In this document: positions 7,247 to 16,126 of the stretch, piece after piece
Layout of the letters: each line of letters starts with the position of its first letter
Position numbering within the stretch: the stretch's first letter is position 1
DNA from: Mycolicibacterium sphagni
Lineage (GTDB): Bacteria; Actinomycetota; Actinomycetes; Mycobacteriales; Mycobacteriaceae
NCBI RefSeq assembly: GCF_013337765.1
Contig: NZ_VBSB01000022.1
Location: 21,330 to 85,329 of the forward strand
DNA length: 64,000 bases
Direction of reading: 5' to 3'
Made by a program: the position numbers and the translations under genes
Notes under the pieces: model-generated
The model's database searches: none
What the model saw: the letters and a program-made list of their open reading frames with translations, nothing else
What the model was told of the DNA's origin: nothing

Positions 7247-8798
7247 CATCGACGTCCGTGACGGTCTCATCGACGCGATGCTGGCCGTCTCGTCCGGGCT
7301 GGAACTGGAGAAGAAGCTGCACACCGTCGTGCACACCGCGATGGGTTTGGTGCATGCCCGCTACGGCGCGGTCGGAGTGATCGGGTCCGAACCGCAACCG
7401 ACGCTGGAGCGGTTCATCTTCGAGGGGATCGACCAGGACACGGCCGAGCTGATCGGCCCGCTCCCCACCGGGCACGGAATGCTGGGCCTCCTGATGAGCG
7501 ACCCCAAAGCGATTCGCGTCGAAGATCTTTCCCAGCATCCAGCCTCGATCGGATTTCCTCCGCACCACCCACCGATGCGGAGCTTCTTGGGAGTCCCCAT
7601 CCGGACCCGCGATCACGTGTACGGCAATCTCTATCTGACCGAGAAGGCGGACGGAGCGGCCTTCACCGAAGCCGACGAGTTATTGGTACTCGCACTGGCC
7701 GGGGCGGCGGGCATTGCGATCGACAACGCCCGGCTCTACCAGGCGGCCAATACTCGCCAGCTGTGGATCGAGGCCACCCGCGACATCAGCACGGCCCTGC
7801 TGGCCGGTGACGACCCCGCCGCAGTGCACCGCGAAATCACCGCCAAGGCAGTGGCTTTGACCGGCTGTGACTTCAGCTTCTACGCCACACCGGACGATCT
7901 GGGCAACCTGGTAATCACCGCCTCGACGCGCGACGAGTTCTTGGGCCGGCAATTGCCGATGGCCGAGTCAGCGACGGGCCAGGCCTTCACCGATTGTCTT
8001 CCGGTGCGCGTCAATGATTTCCGCGACCTGTCCGACGTTTTTCCAGCGCTGGTGCTGCCTATCTGCGGACCCGACACCGCCAGCGGTGTACTGGTGTGCG
8101 TAGCGGCGCCGGGCCAACAGTTCACCGCGGCGGAATTGGACACGGCGGCGGCTTTCACCGCCCAGGCAGGACTGGCACTGCACCTGGCGACTGCGCAACG
8201 GCGGATGCGCGAACTCGACCTGCTCACCGACCGTGACCGGATCGCCAGAGATCTGCACGACCATGTGATCCAGCGGCTGTTCGCGGTCGGCTTGTCATTG
8301 CAGGGCGCGCTGAACGCAGACCGGGCCGAGGGCACCCGCCGGGTCACCGGCGCGCTGGATGACCTCCAGGAGGTCGTCGAGGAGATCCGCACAGCGATCT
8401 TCGACCTGCACGGCGGGTCGGTCACCCGACTGCGTCAGCGCATCGAACAAGCAGTGACCCAGATGACCGTCGACTCCGCGGTCCGCCCGGCGCTGCACAT
8501 CAGCGGGCCGTTGTCGGTGGTCGACGCCACACTCGCCGATCACGCAGAGGCGGTGGTGCGCGAAGCGGTCAGCAACGTGGTGCGCCACGCCGCGGCCCGT
8601 TCGCTGACCGTCTCGGTGACCGTCGACGACGATCTGACCATCGGAGTCAGCGACGACGGGGTGGGGATCAGCGAGGACGTCACCCGCAGCGGGCTGGGGA
8701 ACCTCGCCGCGCGCGCCCGCGACTGCGGAGGTCAGTTCACGATCGCACCGCGCCCCGGCGGCGGTACCAGGCTGGTGTGGTCGGCGCCGCTCCCCTAG
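7239..8798 (+). CDS. devS: Heme-GAF sensor histidine kinase DevS/DosT type
   Basis: 519-residue cytosolic sensor kinase. GAF-A (about 25-165) holds the FPPHHPPMRSFLGVP motif; H110 aligns with the heme-ligand H149 of M. tuberculosis DosS, and Y132 aligns with distal Y171. GAF-B spans about 185-320. The dimerisation/phosphoacceptor motif is DRIARDLHDHVIQRLF with H340. The C-terminal HATPase has an N-box (EAVVREAVSNVVRHA) and glycine boxes. It is about 50-60 residues shorter than DosS because the N-terminal extension before GAF-A is absent; the ATG at 7239 overlaps devR and no upstream start is possible without a longer overlap. It should sense O2, NO or CO and phosphorylate DevR. Confidence 0.93.
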   Translation: MFDIDVRDGLIDAMLAVSSGLELEKKLHTVVHTAMGLVHARYGAVGVIGSEPQPTLERFIFEGIDQDTAELIGPLPTGHGMLGLLMSDPKAIRVEDLSQHPASIGFPPHHPPMRSFLGVPIRTRDHVYGNLYLTEKADGAAFTEADELLVLALAGAAGIAIDNARLYQAANTRQLWIEATRDISTALLAGDDPAAVHREITAKAVALTGCDFSFYATPDDLGNLVITASTRDEFLGRQLPMAESATGQAFTDCLPVRVNDFRDLSDVFPALVLPICGPDTASGVLVCVAAPGQQFTAAELDTAAAFTAQAGLALHLATAQRRMRELDLLTDRDRIARDLHDHVIQRLFAVGLSLQGALNADRAEGTRRVTGALDDLQEVVEEIRTAIFDLHGGSVTRLRQRIEQAVTQMTVDSAVRPALHISGPLSVVDATLADHAEAVVREAVSNVVRHAAARSLTVSVTVDDDLTIGVSDDGVGISEDVTRSGLGNLAARARDCGGQFTIAPRPGGGTRLVWSAPLP

Positions 8799-8806
8799 GT
8801 CGTGCC

Positions 8807-9034
8807 CTAGACGGAGATCTCCACCGCCGGCTGCAGGATGAACACTTCGCGGCAGTGCCGCTCGACGAACAGCGGCACGAATTCGCGGATGCGGGCGCCG
8901 TCGAAGCGGTGGTGTGCGCTGTCCACGGTCTCGCTGATGACGTGATCCGGCACATAGGGGAACAGCTCGGTCAGGCGGTCGACCACCTGATCGATCTGGC
9001 GCTGCTCCTCAGCACGTTCCACGCCGGACATCAT
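8807..9034 (-). CDS. Small three-helix-bundle dimerisation-domain protein
   Basis: 75-residue acidic, helical protein with no membrane segment. The central region LTELFPYVPDHVISETVDSAHHRFDGARIREFVPLFVER resembles the small mycobacterial proteins annotated as three-helix bundle dimerization domain proteins, some of which occur near stress-regulated genes. Function unknown. It is convergent with devS (8 bp between stops). The start could be either of two adjacent ATG codons. No DosR box is visible upstream. Confidence 0.65.
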   Translation of the reverse strand: MMSGVERAEEQRQIDQVVDRLTELFPYVPDHVISETVDSAHHRFDGARIREFVPLFVERHCREVFILQPAVEISV

Positions 9035-9162
9035 CGGACGAAATACGCGTTTCGCGCAACTACCGCCACGACGGCGGGTGTCGGCCAGGTGTCGGCTCGG
9101 TGAACAAAAAGCGGTGGGGCAAGCGCTGTTCCACCCGATGCGCGTGGGTCGCCTAGGTCAGC

Positions 9163-9168
9163 TACAGT
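9163..9168 (+). promoter_or_regulatory. Candidate -10 (TACAGT) for leaderless mRNA
   Basis: TANNNT hexamer 6 nt before the GTG at 9175, with no Shine-Dalgarno sequence. Confidence 0.4.
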
Positions 9169-9174
9169 TCGCCC

Positions 9175-9558
9175 GTGACATCACCGAGCATTGTGGATAC
9201 GGGCAATCAGACGCCCGAATCCGCGAATCGCCTTCAGGCCGAACACCTCCGGGCGATGCTGTTGGCACAGTGTGAGCAGCTCGACGCTGACCTGGCTACC
9301 TATGGTTGCGCCCTTGAGCGATATCAGCGGCGCGGTGAGCAAACTCAGGCCCGACGGATTCGCGGAATGATCCGCGCCGCCGAACGCGAGCGCCGCTCGG
9401 TGCAGGATCTGATCTCCGGACTGGAGCGACGGTTCCTCGCCGCGGAGCAGGTGCGAGGCGAGCAGGGCAGGCAGCCGATGCCCGGCCTGGGACCCACGCG
9501 GCACGCAGCACCCCGCGTGCACCCCTACCCGAGCCCACATCGGGTCATCAGGCCCTAG
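9175..9558 (+). CDS. Hypothetical protein, helical N-terminal half
   Basis: 127 residues with no recognised domain. Residues about 15-95 are charged and likely form two long helices (LQAEHLRAMLLAQCEQLDA and ARRIRGMIRAAERERRSVQDLISGLERR), possibly a coiled-coil hairpin. The last 30 residues are Pro/His/Arg-rich and probably disordered. The GTG start is supported by a TANNNT element 6 nt upstream. It is convergent with the Rv0910-like gene at 9582. No function is proposed. Confidence 0.55.
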   Translation: MTSPSIVDTGNQTPESANRLQAEHLRAMLLAQCEQLDADLATYGCALERYQRRGEQTQARRIRGMIRAAERERRSVQDLISGLERRFLAAEQVRGEQGRQPMPGLGPTRHAAPRVHPYPSPHRVIRP

Positions 9559-9581
9559 CCCGGCTAAGACGGGGCAAAGAC

Positions 9582-10028
9582 TTAGGTCGGAGCAAAGACG
9601 GTCACAAACCGGTTCAGCGACTCCTTGATGTCGCCACGCAGCGCCCCGGCCACGATCATGCCGATCGGCCCGAACAGCGCCGGACCACCCAGATGGACGT
9701 CCATCGTCACCACCGAGGCGTTCGCGTCCTTGTCCTGAGCCCGAACCTTGCCGATCAGCTTGACCTTGACCCCGCCGACACCGGTGCCGTTGAGTGTCAT
9801 CGCCTCCGGCGCCTTGAAATGGACGATCGTCCACTTCACCCGGTTGGGCATGCCCTTGACCTCGACGATGGACTCCACGACCGTCCCCTTGTCGAGGGTG
9901 TCGGGCAGCTTCGAGCGCCAGACCCGGTGGATGGTCAGCCAGTCCTTGTAGCGCGACAGGTCCGAGGCATGCTGCCAGGCCTGCTCGGGTGGGAGTGGAA
10001 CGTCGACAGATACTGAAAGCTTCGCCAT
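9582..10028 (-). CDS. SRPBCC-fold toxin of Rv0909/Rv0910-type TA pair
   Basis: 148-residue START/polyketide-cyclase-like (SRPBCC) protein. It begins MAKLSVSVDVPLPPEQAWQHASDLSRYKDWL, the usual hydrophobic-pocket entry of this fold, and ends with an amphipathic helix (LRGDIKESLNRFVTVFA). M. tuberculosis Rv0910 is an SRPBCC protein listed as the toxin of a toxin-antitoxin pair with Rv0909. The gene order here (antitoxin-like gene, 3-bp gap, this gene, all downstream of ctpE) is the same. How an SRPBCC protein would be toxic is not evident from the sequence, and a lipid- or small-molecule-binding role is the alternative. Confidence 0.8.
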   Translation of the reverse strand: MAKLSVSVDVPLPPEQAWQHASDLSRYKDWLTIHRVWRSKLPDTLDKGTVVESIVEVKGMPNRVKWTIVHFKAPEAMTLNGTGVGGVKVKLIGKVRAQDKDANASVVTMDVHLGGPALFGPIGMIVAGALRGDIKESLNRFVTVFAPT

Positions 10029-10031
10029 AGG

Positions 10032-10238
10032 TCAGACTTGTTCGTCACCGGATTCGGTGCGGTTCTTCTCGACGATGTTCTTCGCGGCATCCTGCACCTT
10101 GTCGACGGTGCTGGAGTACTTGCCCTGTGTCTTCTCGTCGATGATGTCGCCGGCCTTGTCGATGGCCTGCCCGACCTTGTCGGCATTCTCGCTCAGGACT
10201 TCTTTGGTCTTGCCGAGGGCTTTATCGAGGAATCCCAT
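10032..10238 (-). CDS. MT0933-like antitoxin (Rv0909 orthologue)
   Basis: 68-residue highly charged protein of the MT0933/Rv0909 antitoxin family (PF14013-type), MGFLDKALGKTKEVLSENADKVGQAIDKAGDIID, with a Lys/Asp/Glu-rich amphipathic helix and a disordered acidic C-terminus. It is 3 bp upstream of the SRPBCC partner and 3 bp downstream of ctpE, so all three are probably cotranscribed. No DNA-binding domain is visible. Antitoxin function rests on family membership and synteny. Confidence 0.8.
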   Translation of the reverse strand: MGFLDKALGKTKEVLSENADKVGQAIDKAGDIIDEKTQGKYSSTVDKVQDAAKNIVEKNRTESGDEQV

Positions 10239-10241
10239 CGG

Positions 10242-12650
10242 TCAATCTTGCACCGCGGGCTCGGTTCGCCACAACGTCCGCCGTTCGCCCAGTACCCGGC
10301 CCTGCACCCACCACAGCGCCTCGATCAGTCCGGCTGAGAGCAATCCCAGCGCCAAACCCGTCGAGGTGACCTCCAGGTTGGAGGGATCGATCATGAACGC
10401 CTTGCGGGCCAGCGGGATGGCAAAGATCACGACGTAAGCCAGGCCCGAGGTGGCCACCAGGGCCACCCGCCACCACTGGTAGGGCCGGGCGACGACGGCC
10501 AGCACCCAGACCGCCCCCATCAGCAGGGTGATCAACGCGGCGGTCGAGGCTTGCATCTGTTCGGCCGGGGTCGAGCTGTTGCCGTGATAGGCGATCAGGT
10601 ACGACGCGTACGTCGTCACGCCGACCACCACCCCGGACGGCAGCGCGGAGGTCATCACCCGCCGCACGAACCCGGTGTGGGCGCGCTCGTTGTTGGGCGC
10701 CAGCGACAGGATGAACGCCGGGATGCCGATGGTGAACCACGCCGCGATTGTCACGTGGATGGGCTGGAACGGAAACAGCAGCGGAGCGGTCCCGAACAGC
10801 TTGTGGGACAACCCCGCAAACCCCACCAGCAGGGCCAGCAGGACCGAATAGACCGTCTTGGTCAGGAACAGGTTGGAGACCCGCTCGATGTTGCCGATGA
10901 CCCGTCTGCCCTCGCCCACCACGTACGGCAGCGTGGCGAACTTGTTGTCCAGCAACACGATCTGGGCCACCGCTCGCGATGCCGGGCTTCCCGACCCCAT
11001 CGCCACCCCGATGTCGGCGTCCTTGAGGGCCAGCACGTCGTTCACACCGTCGCCGGTCATCGCGACGGTGTGATCGCGCGACTGCAGCGCATGCACCATG
11101 GCGCGCTTCTGATCGGGCCGCACCCGGCCGAAGGTGGTGTAGGTATCCATGGTGTCGGCCAGCGCGTCAGGCGCGGACGGCAGCTGCCGGGCATCCAGGG
11201 TCTCGCCGTGTAAGCCCAGCGTCGCGGCCACCGCACCGACCGACACCGCGTTGTCACCGGAGATCACCTTGACCGTCACATTCTGGGAAGCGAAGTACTC
11301 CAGGGTGTCTCGCGCGTCGGGACGGACCCGCTGTTCGAGAACCACCAACGCGACCGGCGTGACGTGACCGGGCGCCTCGGGACTGTCGACGGGTGCGTCG
11401 CTGGCACAAAGCAGCAGCACCCGCATACCGCGGGCGCCGATCTCTTCGGCCTGTGCTGCGGTGGCCGATTCCGGGTCGAGCAGAACGTCGGGGGCGCCGA
11501 TCAGCCAGTTGCCGTGCTCGGCGTAGGAGACCCCGCTCCACTTGGTGGCCGACTTGAACGGCGCTGCGGCCGTGGCGGTCCAGCCCGGCGCGTCCGGGTA
11601 GGCCTCGGCGATGGCCTGCATGCTGGCGTTCGGCTTGGGGTCGTCGGCGGCCAGCGACGCCAGCACGTCGGTCACCCGGTGCGCGGTGTCGTCCCGACCC
11701 ACCGGCGTGACATCGGCCAAGCGCATGCCGTTCTCGGTAAGTGTGCCGGTCTTGTCCGCACAAACCACGTCGACGCGGGCCAGCCCCTCGATGGCGGGCA
11801 ACTCCTGCACCAGACATTGCCTGCGCCCCAACCGGATGACGCCGACCGCGAACGCGATCGACGTCATCAGGACCAGGCCTTCGGGAACCATCGGAACCAG
11901 AGCGCCGACCATCCGCAGCACCGAATCCCGCCAGCCGGCATTGGTGGTGAACAACTGGGTGTAGATGACCAGCAGACCGGTGGGCCACAGCAGGTAGGTG
12001 ATGAACTGCAGGACCTTGTTGATCCCGCTGCGCAGTTCGGATTTCACCAGGGTGAACTTGCTGGCTTCCTCGGCGAGCTTGGCGGCATAGGCTTCCCGGC
12101 CGACTTTGGTGGCGCGGTAGGCGCCGGTTCCGGCGACGACGAAGCTGCCCGACATCACCGTGTCGCCTGCATGTTTGGCGATCGCGTCCGCCTCACCGGT
12201 CAACAGCGATTCGTCGACCTCGAGGTTGGCGGCCTCGAGTAACTCTCCGTCCACGACGATCTGGTCGCCCGGCCCGAGTTCGATGATGTCGTCGAGTACG
12301 ACCTCGTTGGGCGGCAACGCGTTTGTCCCCGATTGCCTACGTACGGTGGGCTTGGCCTGCCCGACGATGGCCAGGTTGTCGAGCGTCTTCTTGGCCCGCA
12401 GTTCCTGGATGATGCCGATACCGCTGTTGGCGACGATCAGCAGCCCGAACATGCCGTTGATCAGCGATCCGGTGGACAGCACGATCAGCAGCAGCACGCC
12501 GAGGATGGCGTTGATACGCGTGAACACGTTGGCCCGCACGACTTCCGCGACGCTGCGCGACGCGCGGGTCGGGACATCGTTGGTCTTGCCATCGGCGATC
12601 CTGGCGGCCACTTCGTCGGCGGAAAGACCTGCCGCTACACCGGCTGTCAT
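10242..12650 (-). CDS. ctpE: P-type cation-transporting ATPase CtpE
   Basis: 802-residue P-type ATPase, orthologue of M. tuberculosis Rv0908 (about 797 residues), which in mycobacteria has been linked to Ca2+ uptake. The phosphorylation motif is CADKTGTLTEN. The A-domain carries a TGE-type LLTGEADAIAK loop, M4 has VPEGL, and the hinge is MTGDGVNDVLALKDADIGVAMGSGSPASRA. About ten membrane helices are expected, with a C-terminal group of six. The start ATG at 12650 overlaps the stop of the upstream serine hydrolase (ATGA). The same strand continues into the Rv0909/Rv0910 pair. Confidence 0.93.
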   Translation of the reverse strand: MTAGVAAGLSADEVAARIADGKTNDVPTRASRSVAEVVRANVFTRINAILGVLLLIVLSTGSLINGMFGLLIVANSGIGIIQELRAKKTLDNLAIVGQAKPTVRRQSGTNALPPNEVVLDDIIELGPGDQIVVDGELLEAANLEVDESLLTGEADAIAKHAGDTVMSGSFVVAGTGAYRATKVGREAYAAKLAEEASKFTLVKSELRSGINKVLQFITYLLWPTGLLVIYTQLFTTNAGWRDSVLRMVGALVPMVPEGLVLMTSIAFAVGVIRLGRRQCLVQELPAIEGLARVDVVCADKTGTLTENGMRLADVTPVGRDDTAHRVTDVLASLAADDPKPNASMQAIAEAYPDAPGWTATAAAPFKSATKWSGVSYAEHGNWLIGAPDVLLDPESATAAQAEEIGARGMRVLLLCASDAPVDSPEAPGHVTPVALVVLEQRVRPDARDTLEYFASQNVTVKVISGDNAVSVGAVAATLGLHGETLDARQLPSAPDALADTMDTYTTFGRVRPDQKRAMVHALQSRDHTVAMTGDGVNDVLALKDADIGVAMGSGSPASRAVAQIVLLDNKFATLPYVVGEGRRVIGNIERVSNLFLTKTVYSVLLALLVGFAGLSHKLFGTAPLLFPFQPIHVTIAAWFTIGIPAFILSLAPNNERAHTGFVRRVMTSALPSGVVVGVTTYASYLIAYHGNSSTPAEQMQASTAALITLLMGAVWVLAVVARPYQWWRVALVATSGLAYVVIFAIPLARKAFMIDPSNLEVTSTGLALGLLSAGLIEALWWVQGRVLGERRTLWRTEPAVQD

Positions 12651-14233
12651 CGAGCGAACGTTCCCATCTTCTCGGTGTCGTAGTACTCGAGCGTCAGCTT
12701 GTCGCCATCGAACGTCGCCTTGGAAATGCTTCCTGGCGGGAAGTTTTCGCTGGGGAAGCGGAAGGTGAACACGTCACCGTCCCAGTGGGTGAGCTCGACG
12801 GTGTCGGGCCGCGGTCCCATCGACAGCGTGAGCTTGCCGCCGGACTCGGCGACCGCGGCCGGACCCCAGTAGTCGTTGCGGTAGCTGCCGACGTAGCTGG
12901 CCGGCGGCTTGGCCGGGGCCGGGTTGGCCGGTGGCGTCTTGCCCGCCAGCGAGCCGAATGGTTTGTCCATGTCGGCGAAGGCGTGCGCGTAGAGCTTGCG
13001 CCAGTCCTCGCGAACCTCGCCGAACTGGACCAGGTCGGCGAATTCCGCGGTCAGCGTTTCCGGGATACCGGTGGGGGTCGCGTTGGTCAGCGCGACGATC
13101 GCGACATCGGCCGACGGGATGATGACGAAGTTGGTTGCGGCACCGAGATCGAAGGCCCCCGAGTGGCTGAGCTGCACCCGGGCCGCCGATGTGGTGCCGA
13201 CGTTGAATCCGTATCCGTAGAAACCAGAGCGCATCGCAGGCTCAGTGGGTGGGCTCGACACGATCTGCGGTGACACCGCAGGCAGCAGCGCGGCGGGATC
13301 GACGATCTGCTGCCCGTTGTACTGCCCGTCGGCCAGCATCATGGTCAGCCAGTGGGTAAGGTCGTTGACCGACGAACTGACTCCTCCCGCAGGCGATTCG
13401 GGATCGGCGTCGCGCGTGTAGAGCGGTTCGTATTTTCCGTCGATGCGGATGTGCCCGAGCGCCTTGTCGGCCCTGGCCTCGTAATCGGCGAACCGGGAGC
13501 TGGTCGACGCCATGCCCAGCGGGCGGTAGAGCACCTGGTCGCTGAGGTCCTCCCAGGACTTGCCTGCCGCGACGGCCACCGCCTCGGCGGCGGCCGTCAA
13601 CCCGAAGTTGGTGTAGGCGTAGGAGATCCGGAACGGAGCCAGCGGAAGCTGACGCAGCCGTTCCAGAACATAGCGGCGGTCGTAACCGAGATCCTCGAGC
13701 TGGTCGCCTGCGTGATCCGGCAACCCCGAGCGGTGCGAGTACAGATCGCCGACGGTGACCAGCTTCGTGGCCACCGGATCCGAGAGCGCAAACCACGGCA
13801 GCTTGTCGGTCACCGGGGTGTTCCAGCTGATCGCGTTCTGGCTGACCTGATGGGCCACGACGGTGGCGCCGATCGGCTTGGACACCGAGGCCAGCTGGAA
13901 CACGGTGTCCGGATCGACGCGGTTGCCGGGGTCATCGGCCGGGCGGTTGACATCCTTGACCCCGAAGCCCTTGGCGTACACCGTTTTTCCTTCGTGGACC
14001 ACGGCCACCGCCATACCGGGGATGCCGGATGCCTTGATCAGGTCCTCGGCGATACCGTCCAGCTTGCCGATGGCGTTGTCGACGGCGTTGTCCGGCAGCG
14101 CCAGCGCGGGCACCAACGGCGGCGGCTGATCGGACAGCGGCTTGGGAGTCTCGGGGGTGGAGGCGGGGCTGCTACACGCGGTGAGCGCAGCGACGAGAGC
14201 AACGATCGCGGCACGCGCTGCCAGAGCGGTCAT
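12647..14233 (-). CDS. Lipoprotein serine hydrolase, beta-lactamase/PBP fold (Rv0907 type)
   Basis: 528 residues. A lipoprotein signal peptide, MTALAARAAIVALVAALTAC, places a lipobox cysteine at residue 20. The beta-lactamase-like domain (about 45-370) has the catalytic SxxK as SVSK (LASVSKPIG), YTN (SYAYTNFG) as the YxN motif and HSG in the third position. A C-terminal lipocalin-like domain (about 410-528) starts near PASYVGSYRNDYWGP. Rv0907 is the same length and sits in the same place. It is likely an esterase or peptidase on the outer face of the membrane. An in-frame GTG at 14242 exists, but the ATG at 14233 gives the compact signal peptide. Confidence 0.87.
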   Translation of the reverse strand: MTALAARAAIVALVAALTACSSPASTPETPKPLSDQPPPLVPALALPDNAVDNAIGKLDGIAEDLIKASGIPGMAVAVVHEGKTVYAKGFGVKDVNRPADDPGNRVDPDTVFQLASVSKPIGATVVAHQVSQNAISWNTPVTDKLPWFALSDPVATKLVTVGDLYSHRSGLPDHAGDQLEDLGYDRRYVLERLRQLPLAPFRISYAYTNFGLTAAAEAVAVAAGKSWEDLSDQVLYRPLGMASTSSRFADYEARADKALGHIRIDGKYEPLYTRDADPESPAGGVSSSVNDLTHWLTMMLADGQYNGQQIVDPAALLPAVSPQIVSSPPTEPAMRSGFYGYGFNVGTTSAARVQLSHSGAFDLGAATNFVIIPSADVAIVALTNATPTGIPETLTAEFADLVQFGEVREDWRKLYAHAFADMDKPFGSLAGKTPPANPAPAKPPASYVGSYRNDYWGPAAVAESGGKLTLSMGPRPDTVELTHWDGDVFTFRFPSENFPPGSISKATFDGDKLTLEYYDTEKMGTFAR

Positions 14234-14251
14234 GGGTTGCACCGTAGTGGC

Positions 14252-15361
14252 TCACAGCTCCCACCATCGGTCTATCGCCCCCGCCGTGGCGGTGACGACC
14301 CGGCCGCCGGGACGCGGCACCGCGGTCCGAACGCCCTCGTCCTGCGCGGACACCAGCAACCGTTCGACCGGCTCGGCCCACGGATGGGGGGCCAGCCGGA
14401 ACGTGCACCAATGGATCGGGACCAGCAGCCCGGCGTCGCTGACATCGCGATGGGCGCGCACCGCCTCTTCGGGATTCATGTGGATGTCCGGCCAGGCGGT
14501 GTTGTAGGCCCCGATCGGCATCAGAGTCAGGTCGAAGGGGCCGTAATCGGTGCCGATCTGCTCGAAGCTGCCGGTGTAGCCGGTGTCGCCGCCGAAGTAG
14601 GCGCGGTGCTTCGGGCCGATGATCGCCCAGGACGACCACAGCGTGGTGTTGCGGGACAGGAACCGGCCGGAGAAGTGCCGCGCGGGCGTGCAGACCAGGG
14701 CCAGGTCGCCGATCCGGGCCTGCTCGTTCCAGTCCAGCTCGATGATCCGCTCGGCCGGGATGCGCCACTGCCGCAGATGCGCGCCGACGCCGAGCGGGAC
14801 GACGAATGGTGCCCGCTGGGTGCGGGCCAGCGCGAGCACGGTGTCCATGTCCAGGTGGTCGTAGTGGTCATGGCTGACCACCACCGCGTCCAGCGCTGGC
14901 AGTGCTTCCAGCGGCGCGGGTACCGGATGCAGCCGCTGGGGCCCCACGGTGCGCGACGGCGAGCAGCGGTCGCTCCACACCGGGTCGGTGAGCACCCGGT
15001 AGCCGTCGATCTCGATCAGCGCGGTCGAGTGGCCCAGCCAGCTGACCACGAGCGGCTCGGAACTGATCGGGGCGGTCGAGTGGTCCAGCGGAATGGTTCC
15101 GGGCGGGCGGCTGGCCGAGCGGCGGCCGAGCATGTCGAAGAGGACGAGGCGGTTTTCCTCGGCGTCCAGTCGCATCGGCGATGCGGGCTCCAGGTTGTGG
15201 AACACGCCTTCGCGGAAATTGGGTGAGCCGTCGGCGACCGGGCGGATCTCACCGGGGCCGGCCCCCAGCGATGCGGGCGCATCGTTGAGGGCACGCAGCA
15301 CAAAGCCGCCGGTGGCCAGCGATGCGGTCCCGGCGGCCAGTCGCAGGGCCGCCCTCAACAC
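14252..15361 (-). CDS. Metallo-beta-lactamase-fold protein (Rv0906 type)
   Basis: 369 residues, NAPE-PLD/UlaG-like branch. Metal-binding SHDHYDHLD gives the HxHxDH motif; CTPARHFSGR, FGGDTGY and PIHWCTF provide the remaining ligands. The N-terminus (VLRAALRLAAGTASLATGGFVLRAL) is hydrophobic and may be a signal anchor. The open frame runs upstream into echA6; I place the start at the GTG read from 15361, one base after the echA6 stop and preceded by a GGGGG stretch, which gives the Rv0906 length (about 372). The branch includes phosphodiesterases and phospholipases acting on N-acyl lipids. The substrate is not known here. Confidence 0.83.
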   Translation of the reverse strand: MLRAALRLAAGTASLATGGFVLRALNDAPASLGAGPGEIRPVADGSPNFREGVFHNLEPASPMRLDAEENRLVLFDMLGRRSASRPPGTIPLDHSTAPISSEPLVVSWLGHSTALIEIDGYRVLTDPVWSDRCSPSRTVGPQRLHPVPAPLEALPALDAVVVSHDHYDHLDMDTVLALARTQRAPFVVPLGVGAHLRQWRIPAERIIELDWNEQARIGDLALVCTPARHFSGRFLSRNTTLWSSWAIIGPKHRAYFGGDTGYTGSFEQIGTDYGPFDLTLMPIGAYNTAWPDIHMNPEEAVRAHRDVSDAGLLVPIHWCTFRLAPHPWAEPVERLLVSAQDEGVRTAVPRPGGRVVTATAGAIDRWWEL

Positions 15362-15362
15362 A

Positions 15363-16094
15363 TCAGGCCCCCGTGAACTTGGCGGCGCGCTTCTCGATGC
15401 GGGCCACCTGGGCCTCGATGACGTCCTGGCTGCCCCACGCCTTGTCGAACAGCTCCTTGTGGACCGGCCACTGCTCCTCGAACGCGCCGTCGTCGTTGAG
15501 CACCCGCTTGGAGGCCTGCAATGACAGCGGCGCAAGACCGGCGATCTCGGCAGCCCAGGCCTGGGCGTCGGCCAGCTCGCCGAGCCGGTTGGCCATCCCG
15601 GTCATCAGCGCCGTGTCCGCGTCGAGCCTCTCGGCGCCCAGCAGCATGCCGCGGGCGCGCCCGTAGCCGGCCAGCGAGCTCAACCGCCGGACGCTCCAGT
15701 TGTCCAGCGCCAGACCGTATTTGGCGATCGGGAATTGGAAGTATGCACCCGGTGCCACCACGCGAAGGTCGCAGATCATCGCCAGTTGCACACCCGCGCC
15801 GATCGCCGGGCCGTTGATCGCACCGATCACCGGCATCGGGACGGCGTCGATCGCCTTGTTCAGGGCGATGGCCTTGTCGGGGAAGTCGGCGGCGAACACA
15901 TCCCCGGACAGGTCGGCCCCGGCGCAGAACACCGTGCCCTGTCCGGTCAGCACGATCGCGCGCACGTCGTCGGCGGCCGCCTTCTCCACCGCTTCGCGCA
16001 GTGAGTCGACGAGTTCGGAATTGAGCGCGTTGCGTCTTTCCGAACGCTGCAGTTCGATCGTGGTCACATCCCCCACGCGGTTGATACCGATCAT
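15363..16094 (-). CDS. echA6: Acyl-CoA-binding crotonase-fold protein EchA6
   Basis: 243 residues, the same length as M. tuberculosis EchA6 (Rv0905), once the start is set at MIGINRVGDV (ATG at 16094) rather than at the longer open frame. The crotonase fold is intact (RRNALNSELVD, FCAGADLSGD). Both catalytic glutamates of true enoyl-CoA hydratases are absent: Q103 replaces the first (GAGVQLAMICD), and the second falls in FPIAKYGLA without Glu. This matches published work that EchA6 binds long acyl-CoAs and feeds mycolic-acid synthesis instead of hydrating enoyl-CoA. It is divergent from accD3 (32 bp) and 1 bp upstream of the Rv0906-like gene. Confidence 0.93.
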   Translation of the reverse strand: MIGINRVGDVTTIELQRSERRNALNSELVDSLREAVEKAAADDVRAIVLTGQGTVFCAGADLSGDVFAADFPDKAIALNKAIDAVPMPVIGAINGPAIGAGVQLAMICDLRVVAPGAYFQFPIAKYGLALDNWSVRRLSSLAGYGRARGMLLGAERLDADTALMTGMANRLGELADAQAWAAEIAGLAPLSLQASKRVLNDDGAFEEQWPVHKELFDKAWGSQDVIEAQVARIEKRAAKFTGA

Positions 16095-16114
16095 GGTTCG
16101 AGGGTACTGGCGGA

Positions 16115-16120
16115 TAGCCT
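16115..16120 (+). promoter_or_regulatory. Candidate -10 (TAGCCT) for leaderless accD3 mRNA
   Basis: TANNNT hexamer 6 nt before the accD3 ATG at 16127, inside the 32-bp spacer shared with echA6. No ribosome binding site is visible. Confidence 0.42.
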
Positions 16121-16126
16121 CACCTG

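Noticed and set aside
8807..9174. DosR box for the small helical gene next to devS
   Set aside because: No GGGAC...GTCCC dyad is present in its upstream region.
13352..15226. 624-codon plus-strand ORF over the serine hydrolase and metallo-hydrolase genes
   Set aside because: Low-complexity shadow with no domain, crossing two well-supported minus-strand genes.
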